Both the position numbers and the translations under genes were made by a program. The notes beneath the pieces were generated by a model. The model made no database searches. It was not told the DNA's origin and saw only the letters and a program-made list of their open reading frames with translations. A stretch of DNA of 33,775 nt from JBAZAX01 sp041671765 (GTDB lineage: Bacteria > Babelota > Babeliae > Babelales > RVW-14), in NCBI GenBank assembly GCA_041671765.1, contig JBAZAX010000016.1, positions 1 to 33,775 of the forward strand. The letters run 5' to 3'. Shown one piece after another: positions 1 through 8,501 of this stretch; the stretch's first letter is position 1, and each line of letters opens with the position of its first letter.

Positions 1-1737
1 AATAATTTTTCGAGAATGTGCACTAATGTCAAAATCCGTTTGAAGTTTCTCAATTATGTTTCTACTTTCCGGAATGTAAAATTTACCGTTTAAAAGCTTT
101 ATATTTCCATGAAGATGAAAAAAATCCCTTTGGTCAACGGCCAAATTAAATATACAATTACGTCCAAAAATTAAATGCTTTGTACTTTGCGGCAAAAAGG
201 ATTTTATTGATGCAAAGTTAATACTACCTTGCAAAACTTTGCCTTCAACATCTCTACATTGTAAATCAATTAAATTTTGACCATTAGCCTTGTAAAACCA
301 CTTTAAAAGACATGGGCTTGGCAAAATTTGGGAATTAATCTCATACTCACCTTTACGGGTAGTCCCTTTAATTTTTAATTCATTTTTTTCAAATTTGAAA
401 ATCCCATCATACTTAAACGATTTGCTGGCAGAATAGTCCGAAATATTGAGGCTGTAATCTCCGGTTAAATTAAAATCTTTATCAATCACGCCACTAACAA
501 AGAAATTCTTCGGGCCTACTTCATATCCACCAATACCCAGGCGCTTTGATGATTCTTTGAAAAATTTGACCGGAAGCTTATTCATCAATTTTATTTTACC
601 TGTAGATTTACACCAATCCCACTTTAATAAGCCTAAGGCTTGAAAATCTTGGTTATATAAAAAATCAATTGCTGCCGTCAATTTTTCATTAGTGCTTTCT
701 TTAAGTTTTAAAATAACCTTTCCAAACTTAAGATCTTTTATTCTTAAGTCCTCAATCGAAAAACTACTTCCAACAGTAATTTTTGAGTCATTTAATAACC
801 ATTCAAAATCTAGCTGGCATCTTCCACTAACACCTGACCCTACAGATGAAATACCTGATCCAAAAAATCCCGCCACTTGCAAAGCAATTTCTGCGGGAAA
901 AATTCCACCAATTTTTATTTTCTCTGCAACATATGATATGTCTAAATTAAAGTCTAAGTTGGAGTTTTTAATTGTTATATATTTCTTATCATTATTCCAA
1001 ACCCCATTTATAGAATAGCTTTGTGATGGAGTTGGGATTAAAGATTTTATAGCACTATCAACCTTGGCTAACCACGATGGAGCAATTCTACTACGATAAA
1101 AATTCCCCGATGTTGAAAACTGTCTAATAAAAACTTTGTCATCAATACTAAGTTGTGCATTTTTGATTGAAAGATCACCCTGCCAAGAATTTGGTAGATT
1201 ATCTTTTTTGGCGTGTTTAATTTTTTGAATCAAACATGAACCCTCAACTTGGGCACGGTAAGTATGAGGTAAATTCAAAATATTTAAATCCAAATTATTT
1301 ATACAAAAGGATTTTATGGCAATATTAAAATCGTTAGACTGGCCAGAGAATATACTTGCTACATGTGAAAAAATATCTGGTGTCCCATCAGTTAAACCGG
1401 AAGTTATCCCAATATTATCAAATTTAAGCTCTAGATTGATTTTTCTTTTACGTAAAAATGCAAGTGGTTGAATATGAACTTTGCACTGATCAAAAGACCA
1501 ATGGCAGTTATCTTTTTTCAGATATTTTACATGACCATTGTTTAGGTATAACGAACACGTAAAAAGATTAACACGTGAAGATTTGGTATCAATTTTAACG
1601 TGCCACTCTTTCTCTAATGTATTTATGATTTTTTTTGTAATTGCAAGTTCAACTTCTGAGTTATTTTGTATAATCCAAACGGAAAGGATTAACCCCACAA
1701 AAATTGCACTTAACAATCTAAAAAACTGTTTTATCAT
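1..1737 (-). CDS. AsmA/TamB-like envelope protein, C-terminal part beyond window
   Basis: An uninterrupted reading frame runs on the minus strand from the ATG at 1737 to base 1, giving 579 codons with no stop, so the gene continues outside the window. The protein starts MIKQFFRLLSAIFVGLILSV, a single N-terminal membrane anchor without a clear cleavage site. The rest is long, beta-rich and repetitive, with alternating hydrophobic residues and short 'L.I....' strands. That layout is typical of AsmA/TamB-type proteins that span the periplasm and help move lipids or outer-membrane proteins. An in-frame TAG lies 15 nt upstream of the ATG, so the start is secure, though the ribosome site is weak (GGG about 7 nt before). 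It follows the pseudopilin gene by 18 nt and is probably cotranscribed with it and ruvA. The coding call is firm; the family is by architecture only. Confidence 0.75.
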   Translation of the reverse strand, partial: MIKQFFRLLSAIFVGLILSVWIIQNNSEVELAITKKIINTLEKEWHVKIDTKSSRVNLFTCSLYLNNGHVKYLKKDNCHWSFDQCKVHIQPLAFLRKRKINLELKFDNIGITSGLTDGTPDIFSHVASIFSGQSNDFNIAIKSFCINNLDLNILNLPHTYRAQVEGSCLIQKIKHAKKDNLPNSWQGDLSIKNAQLSIDDKVFIRQFSTSGNFYRSRIAPSWLAKVDSAIKSLIPTPSQSYSINGVWNNDKKYITIKNSNLDFNLDISYVAEKIKIGGIFPAEIALQVAGFFGSGISSVGSGVSGRCQLDFEWLLNDSKITVGSSFSIEDLRIKDLKFGKVILKLKESTNEKLTAAIDFLYNQDFQALGLLKWDWCKSTGKIKLMNKLPVKFFKESSKRLGIGGYEVGPKNFFVSGVIDKDFNLTGDYSLNISDYSASKSFKYDGIFKFEKNELKIKGTTRKGEYEINSQILPSPCLLKWFYKANGQNLIDLQCRDVEGKVLQGSINFASIKSFLPQSTKHLIFGRNCIFNLAVDQRDFFHLHGNIKLLNGKFYIPESRNIIEKLQTDFDISAHSRKII

Positions 1738-1755
1738 TAAAAACCCATGCTAAGC

Positions 1756-2334
1756 TCATGTTCCAAATAATTTCCATACTGAATTTTCGTATTTGTATCT
1801 ACGTATATATGATACCTGAGATACGGAACAAGTTAAAGCGCCCATACTCTTATGCGACTTATCTACTAAATAAATTGTGCCATGTGAAATCCGCCCGTTC
1901 GGCCAGAAGCTCACTTCCTCGCGAAGTTTTCTATCTGAATTATTAATATTTTTTTCCAGATTTATAAATTTTTCGATCTTTTTGGTTGGACTGCTTGGCG
2001 GCCCCATGGCACCATCAATAAACCCAAAACTAACTTTGTCGGATAATTTTGTTGTAACTAATTCGGGTACAGTAACTGAACTTCCTGCTTGATAAGAGTA
2101 ACTGTTATTTACCAAATCAAAAGTAATACTATACCTTTTATTGCCAGCAATTGCCTTTTGTTGCAGATAAGAAAATGTTACAAAAAGCTTATCCAATTCA
2201 TGTGATAAAAAATAATTGTTAAAAAAATCAAGCCTGGGCACAGCAACGGTAACCATAACTAAAATTAAGCTTAAGAAAATCAGAAGTTCAACCAAGCTGA
2301 ATGATTTTCTTAATAACCTAATTCTTAGTAACAT
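1756..2334 (-). CDS. GspH/FimT-like type II pseudopilin
   Basis: The 192-residue protein begins with a short basic leader and a prepilin signature, KSFSLVELLIFL at about residues 10-21, with the Glu that follows the processing site in type IV pilins. A long hydrophobic helix (to about residue 34) follows. The C-terminal half has the GspH-type pattern 'VSFWPNGRISHGTIYLVD' followed by a strand-rich tail. Family knowledge: such proteins are cleaved and methylated by a prepilin peptidase and join a type II secretion or type IV pilus pseudopilus in the inner membrane. No other secretion or pilus gene is in the window. The gene starts 5 nt after the ruvA stop, so translation is probably coupled. 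Sure of prepilin-like class, less of GspH. Confidence 0.8.
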   Translation of the reverse strand: MLLRIRLLRKSFSLVELLIFLSLILVMVTVAVPRLDFFNNYFLSHELDKLFVTFSYLQQKAIAGNKRYSITFDLVNNSYSYQAGSSVTVPELVTTKLSDKVSFGFIDGAMGPPSSPTKKIEKFINLEKNINNSDRKLREEVSFWPNGRISHGTIYLVDKSHKSMGALTCSVSQVSYIRRYKYENSVWKLFGT

Positions 2335-2339
2335 AAAAC

Positions 2340-2948
2340 TTATGCTTTATTTGAAGTAAGGTATGTAAGAGCCGATCGAATAAGATGGTCCAACGAAATG
2401 TTTTCACCGGTATACTTTTTGGTTAAATGCTGCAATGCCTGCGATGTTTCTTGTTTTGAATATCCAAGTGTTGCCAAAACCTCTCCCACATTCTGCCAGT
2501 GAACAAATTCTTGTTGACTTTCAGATACACAAATTTGGCCTGAAGCCAACATTTTTGTAACTTTGTGTTTTAGTGTAACGATTATCTGTTCAGCTTTTTT
2601 GGCACCAATGCCATTTACACTACTCAACATTTTTTCATTCTGTGAGCTAACTATATTTAAAAATTCATTAGCTCCAATTTGAGATAAAACACTTAACGCA
2701 ATAGAAGGCCCAATTTTTGGACATTCTATTATCATTAAAAAAACTTTACGCTCAAGATCAGTTTGAAAGCCATAAAAGCTGGGACCATTTTCCGGATTCC
2801 AATGCAAATATGTAAAAAACTCTGCAGAGCTATCTTTATGCAATGATCCGGCCTGCGGAACATACAACAAAAAGCCAATATCGTTAACTAGAAGTGTTAT
2901 CGTTTTTTCGGAAACATCTTTTATTTTGCCGCACAAATAACTTATCAT
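2340..2948 (-). CDS. ruvA: Holliday junction branch migration protein RuvA
   Basis: RuvA binds Holliday junctions as a tetramer and loads the RuvB motor during recombinational repair. The protein reads MISYLCGKIKDVSEKTITLL, matching the N-terminal OB-fold of the family. Then come the helix-hairpin-helix region (ECPKIGPSIALSVLS and SVNGIGAKKAEQIIVTLK) and a C-terminal RuvB-binding domain (VGEVLATLGYSKQETSQAL). The start is placed at 2948 rather than at an ATG 21 nt upstream, because AAGGAAG sits about 5 nt before it and the result (202 residues) equals the usual family length. It is first in a probable three-gene unit with the pseudopilin and the AsmA/TamB-like gene. ruvB and ruvC are not in the window. 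Confidence 0.95.
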   Translation of the reverse strand: MISYLCGKIKDVSEKTITLLVNDIGFLLYVPQAGSLHKDSSAEFFTYLHWNPENGPSFYGFQTDLERKVFLMIIECPKIGPSIALSVLSQIGANEFLNIVSSQNEKMLSSVNGIGAKKAEQIIVTLKHKVTKMLASGQICVSESQQEFVHWQNVGEVLATLGYSKQETSQALQHLTKKYTGENISLDHLIRSALTYLTSNKA

Positions 2949-2995
2949 TCTAACTTCCTTTTGTTTCAATGCTTATCTAAAATTTATTCGTGTTT

Positions 2996-3025
2996 ATTTT
3001 AATCGCATAAAACATTTTTAATCAA
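2996..3025 (-). promoter_or_regulatory. Probable sigma-70 promoter of the ruvA unit
   Basis: On the minus strand, TTGATT (3025-3020) and TAAAAT (3001-2996) are separated by 18 nt. The implied transcript start lies about 40 nt before the ruvA ATG. Motif match only. Confidence 0.4.
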
Positions 3026-3045
3026 GAAATATCAGAATATATAAA

Positions 3046-4479
3046 TTAGAACGTCAAATCAATATAAGCCATCTCAGTGGTGGTTTTAAATACTCTTGCA
3101 CCGCTGATATGTGCCTGAAGAGCACAGCCCAATGAGAGCTGGCTGACGATTTTATAACTTAATCCTGCATTAAAGCGCTGATCTTTCCAGATTGTTTGAT
3201 TGAGATATTCCGACTTCATATCCTCGAACGCATTTTTTCTTGATATCGAATTTACACCACTTGAAGGCTCTTTAACTGTGATATCATCTTTTTCGTGGTA
3301 TGTGTAAACATAATCAAAGTAAAAAGATAAGTCATACATGAAATTTTCCGCTTTAAATGATGCATTAAAATACCAAGTAGTTCCAGGATCTACCTCAACT
3401 TTTGTTGTCCATGGATAAAAGCCTTCTTGATAGATATTTGTGGGTAGACTGAAAATTGAGTATTCATGTGAATCTGCAACCAAGGCACCACCACCAACAC
3501 TTAACTGAATCGTTCCTGGAAAATCAAAATTCAAGGCCCCTTCAGCCGTTAGACAGTAATGGCCATTATTTCCGGATGGCAGAGAGTAAAATTTGCCATG
3601 ATCCTTTTCTTCGCCGGTTGGCAACCATCCACCAATTGAAAAATATGGAGCAACTGTTACAACGGTTTCTCCGGCATCTTTGAAATCAAATGGCGCTTGA
3701 AAATAAACTTCTACATGAGTGTCTTCAAATGTCGTCTTGTGATCCTCTTTTATATCAAGCGAAAGATCGTTAAATATACCGGCACTTGCAGGATCTGATA
3801 AAAGAGCATTATAAAGTCCATTGGCAACTATATTGGTTGACGCTTTTTGATATGTTGAATCAAAAAGTGCGTGACTTCCCGTGGATTTATAATCCAAATC
3901 CACGATACCTGACTTTACATTGATCCCAAACCCACATCCAAACTCAAATGCAATTTTCCCACGTAATCCAAATTTTTCATAATTGCATTTAGTAGAATAA
4001 AATGAAACCATCTGCTTTAGCAGATAATTAACCGGAGGCTCTCCAGTCGACGATCCTACTATGGCATCCGGATCATAATTCGTCATTAATGAATAGTCTG
4101 TACCGTTGATAAGCAGGTTCTGTTTTGAAGTGAACAAATGCGGATAATTTGCCTTATTAAATGTATCTGGCGTCATTTTGGCAACATCAAAAAATGGAGC
4201 CAACATATTCCAATGCCCGTTCATCTCATCAAGCGGGACTTTATGGCCATCCCCATTTCGGGCATAATGCGTTTGCTGATAAAAAGGAGCAAGGCCAAGT
4301 TTAAACTGCATCTTGTCTTTTTTTTCATAAAATTTATCAGTACATTTTGTCGAATAAATTACACAAGGATCTTGTTGGCTTAATTGTGGAGTTGCGAAAC
4401 ATCGATCAAAACTTAAAATCATCACAATTACACAAAGAGTAACTTGTAACAATTTTTTAAAATGCTTTAAAGGCGCCAT
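3046..4479 (-). CDS. Outer-membrane beta-barrel (porin-like) protein
   Basis: The 477-residue protein has an N-terminal signal peptide (MAPLKHFKKLLQVTLCVIVM, then a likely cut after CFA near residue 30). The mature part consists of alternating amphipathic strands and ends in ...YIDLTF, the terminal Phe expected of BamA-inserted barrels. The start was moved to the second ATG (4479) because GGAAGG lies 7 nt before it; the upstream ATG at 4494 has no ribosome site. Short stretches resemble the larger barrel at 13865-15757: VEVYFQAPF against VEVFYQHSF, and a following 'PTG...GN.GHY' region against 'PTGNGG...GNGSHW'. They are therefore probably paralogues. Substrate or role unknown; a general porin or adhesin is possible. 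It is followed by the separately promoted ruvA unit. Confidence 0.7.
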   Translation of the reverse strand: MAPLKHFKKLLQVTLCVIVMILSFDRCFATPQLSQQDPCVIYSTKCTDKFYEKKDKMQFKLGLAPFYQQTHYARNGDGHKVPLDEMNGHWNMLAPFFDVAKMTPDTFNKANYPHLFTSKQNLLINGTDYSLMTNYDPDAIVGSSTGEPPVNYLLKQMVSFYSTKCNYEKFGLRGKIAFEFGCGFGINVKSGIVDLDYKSTGSHALFDSTYQKASTNIVANGLYNALLSDPASAGIFNDLSLDIKEDHKTTFEDTHVEVYFQAPFDFKDAGETVVTVAPYFSIGGWLPTGEEKDHGKFYSLPSGNNGHYCLTAEGALNFDFPGTIQLSVGGGALVADSHEYSIFSLPTNIYQEGFYPWTTKVEVDPGTTWYFNASFKAENFMYDLSFYFDYVYTYHEKDDITVKEPSSGVNSISRKNAFEDMKSEYLNQTIWKDQRFNAGLSYKIVSQLSLGCALQAHISGARVFKTTTEMAYIDLTF

Positions 4480-4593
4480 TAACAACCCTTCCATCGAGTT
4501 TAATCTTAAAAATACTAATCCAAAATAAAACTAAGTTGTGTTATAACATTATTACAGTTAGGGCGTCAAGAGGATTTGGAAAAAGGGAAAAGT

Positions 4594-5991
4594 ATGTTTA
4601 AAAAATCACTATTTATTTTTCGTCGCGATTTGCGACTTGATGATAATATCGGTCTTATAAGAAGTCTTGAAGAATCAAAAAAAGTTATACCCGCGTTCAT
4701 ATTTGATCCAAATCAAATAACATCAAAGAATAAATTCAAAAGTAATAATGCATTGCAGTTTATGCTTGATTCTTTACAAGCCCTTGAAGGACAACTTCAA
4801 AAAATAAACGCCAAACTTTATGTTTTTTATGGCAAACCTGAACAGATTGTTAACAGTTTAATAGTTAAAGAGAAAATAGACGCCGTTTTTGTAAACGAAG
4901 ATTATACGCCATACAGTAAAACACGTGATTCTAAAATTAAAAAAATTTGTGATAAGTTAGGAGTCAGCTTTGAAAGCTGTGCTGATCTTATATTAAATAC
5001 ACCTAACCAAATTCTTAAAAAAGATTTAACTCCATACACAATTTTCACACCGTTTTTCAAGAAATCTATTCAATTTATTATTCAAAAGCCAATAAAACTT
5101 AGTGCCACTAATTTTTATATAAATAAAATTAAGCAGTCCATGCAACTGACATCTACTACAAAAAAGCTCATGCTCCCACCAAATAAAGTTGCTACAAAAA
5201 ATAAAGACTCTTTTCCAGGTGGACGCAATAATGCATTAAAAATTTTGCAAAATATAAAAAATTATAAAAATTATAAAATAGAACACGATATACCCGGGCT
5301 TAGCGCAACAACAAAACTTTCCGCACATAATAAATTTGGAACAGTCTCGACAAGAGAAGTTTATTACGAAATAGTTGAAAATTTAGGGAAAAATCATCCT
5401 TTAATTCGTCAACTTTATTGGCGAGATTTTTTTACTCACATCGCAAGCCATTTTCCACACATTTTTGGACACGAATTTAATCAGAAATACAAAAATATAA
5501 AATGGGACTATGACACAGAAAAATTTCAATCTTGGTGTAATGGAAAAACAGGATTTCCCATCGTCGATGCAGGAATGCGCGAATTAAATACAACAGGTTT
5601 TATGGAAAACAGGGTACGTATGGTAACTGCATCGTTTCTGGTTAAAGACCTGCACATCGATTGGCGATTGGGCGAGAAATACTTTGCAACAAAGCTTGTC
5701 GATTATGATCCATCGGTGAATAATGGCAACTGGCAATGGGTAGCATCAACAGGCTGCGATGCTCAACCATATTTTAGAATTTTTAATCCTTGGATCCAAC
5801 AGAAAAATTTTGATCCGGAGTGTATATATATAAAAAAATGGATCCCTGAGCTAAAAAAAGCAGAACCAAAAGATATTCACAAGCTATTTAAGCCAAATAA
5901 ATTTATAAAAAATTATCCCAAACCAATCGTTGACCATGGAATTGAAAGTAAAGTTGCAATTTTAAGATTTAGGAAAGCCAAAATGGCATAA
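4594..5991 (+). CDS. phrB: Deoxyribodipyrimidine photolyase (class I CPD photolyase)
   Basis: This flavoenzyme repairs cyclobutane pyrimidine dimers using blue light. The 465-residue protein opens with LFIFRRDLRLDDN, the Rossmann antenna domain. The C-terminal FAD domain carries WRDFF (about 276), GKTGFPIVDAGMREL (about 317), RVRMVTASFLVKDLHIDW and NNGNWQWVASTGCDAQPYF. The electron-transfer Trp triad of the E. coli enzyme (W306, W359, W382) appears as W304, W357 and W380, and the substrate-contacting Trp as W276, so it should be active. The ATG at 4594 is preferred over a TTG at 4576 because AAGGG sits just upstream of it. It is convergent with the deacetylase gene, with only 2 nt between stops. 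A light-dependent repair enzyme suggests exposure to sunlit water at some life stage (inference). Confidence 0.93.
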   Translation: MFKKSLFIFRRDLRLDDNIGLIRSLEESKKVIPAFIFDPNQITSKNKFKSNNALQFMLDSLQALEGQLQKINAKLYVFYGKPEQIVNSLIVKEKIDAVFVNEDYTPYSKTRDSKIKKICDKLGVSFESCADLILNTPNQILKKDLTPYTIFTPFFKKSIQFIIQKPIKLSATNFYINKIKQSMQLTSTTKKLMLPPNKVATKNKDSFPGGRNNALKILQNIKNYKNYKIEHDIPGLSATTKLSAHNKFGTVSTREVYYEIVENLGKNHPLIRQLYWRDFFTHIASHFPHIFGHEFNQKYKNIKWDYDTEKFQSWCNGKTGFPIVDAGMRELNTTGFMENRVRMVTASFLVKDLHIDWRLGEKYFATKLVDYDPSVNNGNWQWVASTGCDAQPYFRIFNPWIQQKNFDPECIYIKKWIPELKKAEPKDIHKLFKPNKFIKNYPKPIVDHGIESKVAILRFRKAKMA

Positions 5992-5993
5992 TA

Positions 5994-7055
5994 TCACATC
6001 AAATAACAAGTGCTTAAAACGCCTTTTTTGCGTAAAATATTTAAGATTGATTTGCCTGAAATTTCAGCGGATTGTTTAGAATAACCACCTGCAAGTAACA
6101 TTAATATAGGTTTTTTAAATTGGTCGGCAATGGAAAAAACATACTCGTCTCTTCGAATTATACCCTCTTGTGAAATTTGCATTCCCCCACAATCACCACA
6201 AAAAACATCCGTACCAGCAACATAAATTATTAAATCCGGATTACATAATTTAATAGCCTCGGCGAGATGGTCTTGCAGTATTTTTAGGTACTCCGCATCT
6301 TTTATCCCGGACTGAACAGGATATTCGAAATTAATTCTGGCACGTAAATCAATATCTTGCTGAATATCTAACCTTACAGGTGGCCGTTGCGGATTGTAAA
6401 TATCAAAAATAAAAACACCACCATTACTTAAAAAAATTTGTGCGTAACCGGTACCCTGGTGGGCATCTAAGTCAACAATTAAAACTCTTGAATTAGGATT
6501 CGTTTTCCAATATTTTTCAATTGCAATAGCAATGTCTGAGATTACACAAAAACCACCACCTGAAGATGTTTTTGCATGATGATACCCACCTGAAAGATTT
6601 ATAGCCCAACCATTTTTTATCGCCAACTGACATCCAAGAACAGTTCCACCAGCTGCCATATAAAATGAATTCAAAAAAAAATTTTCAATATTTTGAGTAG
6701 AGGCCATCTTAAGCTGTGGTAACTCTAAGATATCGGCAAGATAATCCGGGGAATTCAATTGTGATAAATACTGGCCTGAATGAACTAACAGCAAATCTGA
6801 TTTTGTGACAAGAGATGGAACAAAGCAACTCTGTTCATCAAGCCCATTCGATTTTAAAAAATCAAATATTTTATGATATCTTTCGGTATCAAATGGAACA
6901 TCTACTTCGCCAAACCAGGCCAAATCTCCAAACAAATCCTCTAGATTTATGTTATATGCTTCATGATAAATTATTGGAATCTGACATTGAAGATGTGCAA
7001 AAATAAACACTCCCAGAAGTACTATTTTTTTTATTATAGTTAAACTCATACGCAT
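5994..7055 (-). CDS. Exported class IV (HDAC11-like) histone deacetylase family protein
   Basis: Zinc-dependent deacylase of the arginase/HDAC fold. Visible catalytic elements: GGYHHA with H159/H160, VDLDAHQGTG with metal ligands D197 and H199, AGTDVF with ligand D283, and LLAGGYSK with Y325. The stretch 'AGTDVFCGDCGGMQIS' plus a following RRDEYVF is very like eukaryotic HDAC11, pointing to class IV rather than the acetoin-utilisation type. Unusually, the N-terminus (MRMSLTIIKKIVLLGVFIFA) looks like a signal peptide, so the enzyme is probably exported. GGAG lies 7 nt before the ATG at 7055. It is divergent from the equally exported ATP-grasp gene, 112 nt away. Substrate unknown: host histones or other acylated proteins, small amines or cell-wall sugars are all possible. 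Confidence 0.9.
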   Translation of the reverse strand: MRMSLTIIKKIVLLGVFIFAHLQCQIPIIYHEAYNINLEDLFGDLAWFGEVDVPFDTERYHKIFDFLKSNGLDEQSCFVPSLVTKSDLLLVHSGQYLSQLNSPDYLADILELPQLKMASTQNIENFFLNSFYMAAGGTVLGCQLAIKNGWAINLSGGYHHAKTSSGGGFCVISDIAIAIEKYWKTNPNSRVLIVDLDAHQGTGYAQIFLSNGGVFIFDIYNPQRPPVRLDIQQDIDLRARINFEYPVQSGIKDAEYLKILQDHLAEAIKLCNPDLIIYVAGTDVFCGDCGGMQISQEGIIRRDEYVFSIADQFKKPILMLLAGGYSKQSAEISGKSILNILRKKGVLSTCYLM

Positions 7056-7167
7056 CGATCAGCTCCATCGAAAACTATCTAAACACACAAAACATTCAAT
7101 TTTATAAAAAATAAGGTTACTTTATATTAAGCTAAACACGCAATTAAAATTTGAGAAAGGATCAAAA

Positions 7168-8376
7168 ATGATTGTTCGAATAATAATTTTATTATTTTTT
7201 TATGTCTACACATGTTTTCAATGTGATGCACAATCCAACTATCTGGCAGATATCTCTTATCCTGCAGATATCTCTTTTTGCATCGCAGATTTAAAATTTG
7301 ACGGCCAAAATATAAAAATATGTGAATTTGGGCAAGGCTCTCGATCAAGATTTAAAGGTTATGATGCGTTATATGGGAAAGGTAAGGCTTGGCTTCAATT
7401 TTGGGAATATTTGTCAAAATACAACAAACCGTTCTATATTGTAACGCCTGAAAATTATGCTCTTACAAAAAAAAATATCGGTTTTAATGTCAATGATCTA
7501 CAAAAATTCGGAGGGCAACTAGTTTCTTCACTCGAAGCGTTAGAACATAACCAGTATTTTAAAAAAGCCGAACATACCAATTATATAAATTCTGATAATA
7601 CATCTAGAAATCCCTGCGCAATTTCAAGTTATGACGAAATAGTTGTAACCAACCATGCATCATTCGGTCGAGGTTTTTTCGCAAATTTTAACCTAAAGCA
7701 TCCAAATATTTTAATTACAGATCAAGCATCTGCTTTTTTTGTTAATAGCAAATATGAAACAACTGAGCTATTCAAGCACCCTGATCTTCAAAAATATCGG
7801 CCTAAAAATATTATATGTAAATGTGTTTATGATAAGAAGTTAGTTAAAAGTATCACGAAAAAACTCAATTGCGAAAAATACGTGATAAAACCACTAAACG
7901 CATCTCGCGGAAGCGGAATAATAATTGTTGACAGACTTCATCTCGACAAGGAACTAAAAAAAATTCTAGTCGACAAACAAACTCTAAACACAGATGATTC
8001 ATCATATAAATACTGGATAACGGCAAAAGATAAGAATTTCTTGGTTGAAGAATTTGTTTCATCAAAAAATATTCTTGTTGATAGTAAACACTATGACGCA
8101 ACAATGCGTGTAATATTTGTATTAAGCCATGATATGGGCAATATCAGCGTTGATTTTTTGGGCGCATACTGGAAACTGCCTTCCAGGTCACTTGAAGAAT
8201 ATGGAGGCTTAACAAAAATGCATAAATCAAATATTAACAAAAATAGAAAAAGCGCCGCCGCCGTTGACCCTCAAGACTTTGAACTCGTAAAAAAAGAGAT
8301 GACACAAGCCATGAGCAAGGCCTATGCATTGATGCTTGAAAAAAGAAAACTGGACTTGGAAAAATCTTATATGTAA
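7168..8376 (+). CDS. Exported ATP-grasp domain protein
   Basis: The 402-residue protein begins with a likely signal peptide (MIVRIIILLFFYVYTCFQC, cut near residue 20). The C-terminal half has an ATP-grasp pattern: YVIKPLNASRGSGIIIV (Lys241 and Gly-rich loop), FLVEEFV (E294) and DATMRVIFVL (R314), followed by a strand region ending NINKNRKSA. Family knowledge: ATP-grasp enzymes join a carboxylate to an amine or similar through an acyl-phosphate. The layout loosely recalls tubulin-tyrosine-ligase-like and peptide ligases, but I cannot assign a subfamily. An ATP-using enzyme with an export signal is odd, because ATP is scarce outside the cytoplasm; action inside a host cell is one explanation. 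AGAAAGGAT precedes the ATG. A short tandem duplication (ADIS...ADIS) lies at the mature N-terminus. Confidence 0.75.
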   Translation: MIVRIIILLFFYVYTCFQCDAQSNYLADISYPADISFCIADLKFDGQNIKICEFGQGSRSRFKGYDALYGKGKAWLQFWEYLSKYNKPFYIVTPENYALTKKNIGFNVNDLQKFGGQLVSSLEALEHNQYFKKAEHTNYINSDNTSRNPCAISSYDEIVVTNHASFGRGFFANFNLKHPNILITDQASAFFVNSKYETTELFKHPDLQKYRPKNIICKCVYDKKLVKSITKKLNCEKYVIKPLNASRGSGIIIVDRLHLDKELKKILVDKQTLNTDDSSYKYWITAKDKNFLVEEFVSSKNILVDSKHYDATMRVIFVLSHDMGNISVDFLGAYWKLPSRSLEEYGGLTKMHKSNINKNRKSAAAVDPQDFELVKKEMTQAMSKAYALMLEKRKLDLEKSYM

Positions 8377-8423
8377 ATATTTTTATAAATATGCGTGAAA
8401 ATATTTGCAAAATGAATTACTAT

Positions 8424-8451
8424 TTGTGTAATCCTAAAAATATAGTATACT
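8424..8451 (+). promoter_or_regulatory. Probable sigma-70 promoter of the coiled-coil/ferredoxin operon
   Basis: TTGTGT (8424-8429) and TATACT (8446-8451) are 16 nt apart, about 50 nt before the GTG start at 8502. Motif match only. Confidence 0.45.
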
Positions 8452-8501
8452 AACTTATGTCACGTAAATTTATAATAAACTAACACCTGAAAGGTATTTT
8501 T

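Noticed and set aside
692..1753. Plus-strand ORFs of 71-108 codons at 692-1018 and 1538-1753
   Set aside because: They lie opposite a continuous 579-codon minus-strand frame with protein-like composition and show no ribosome site or family pattern.
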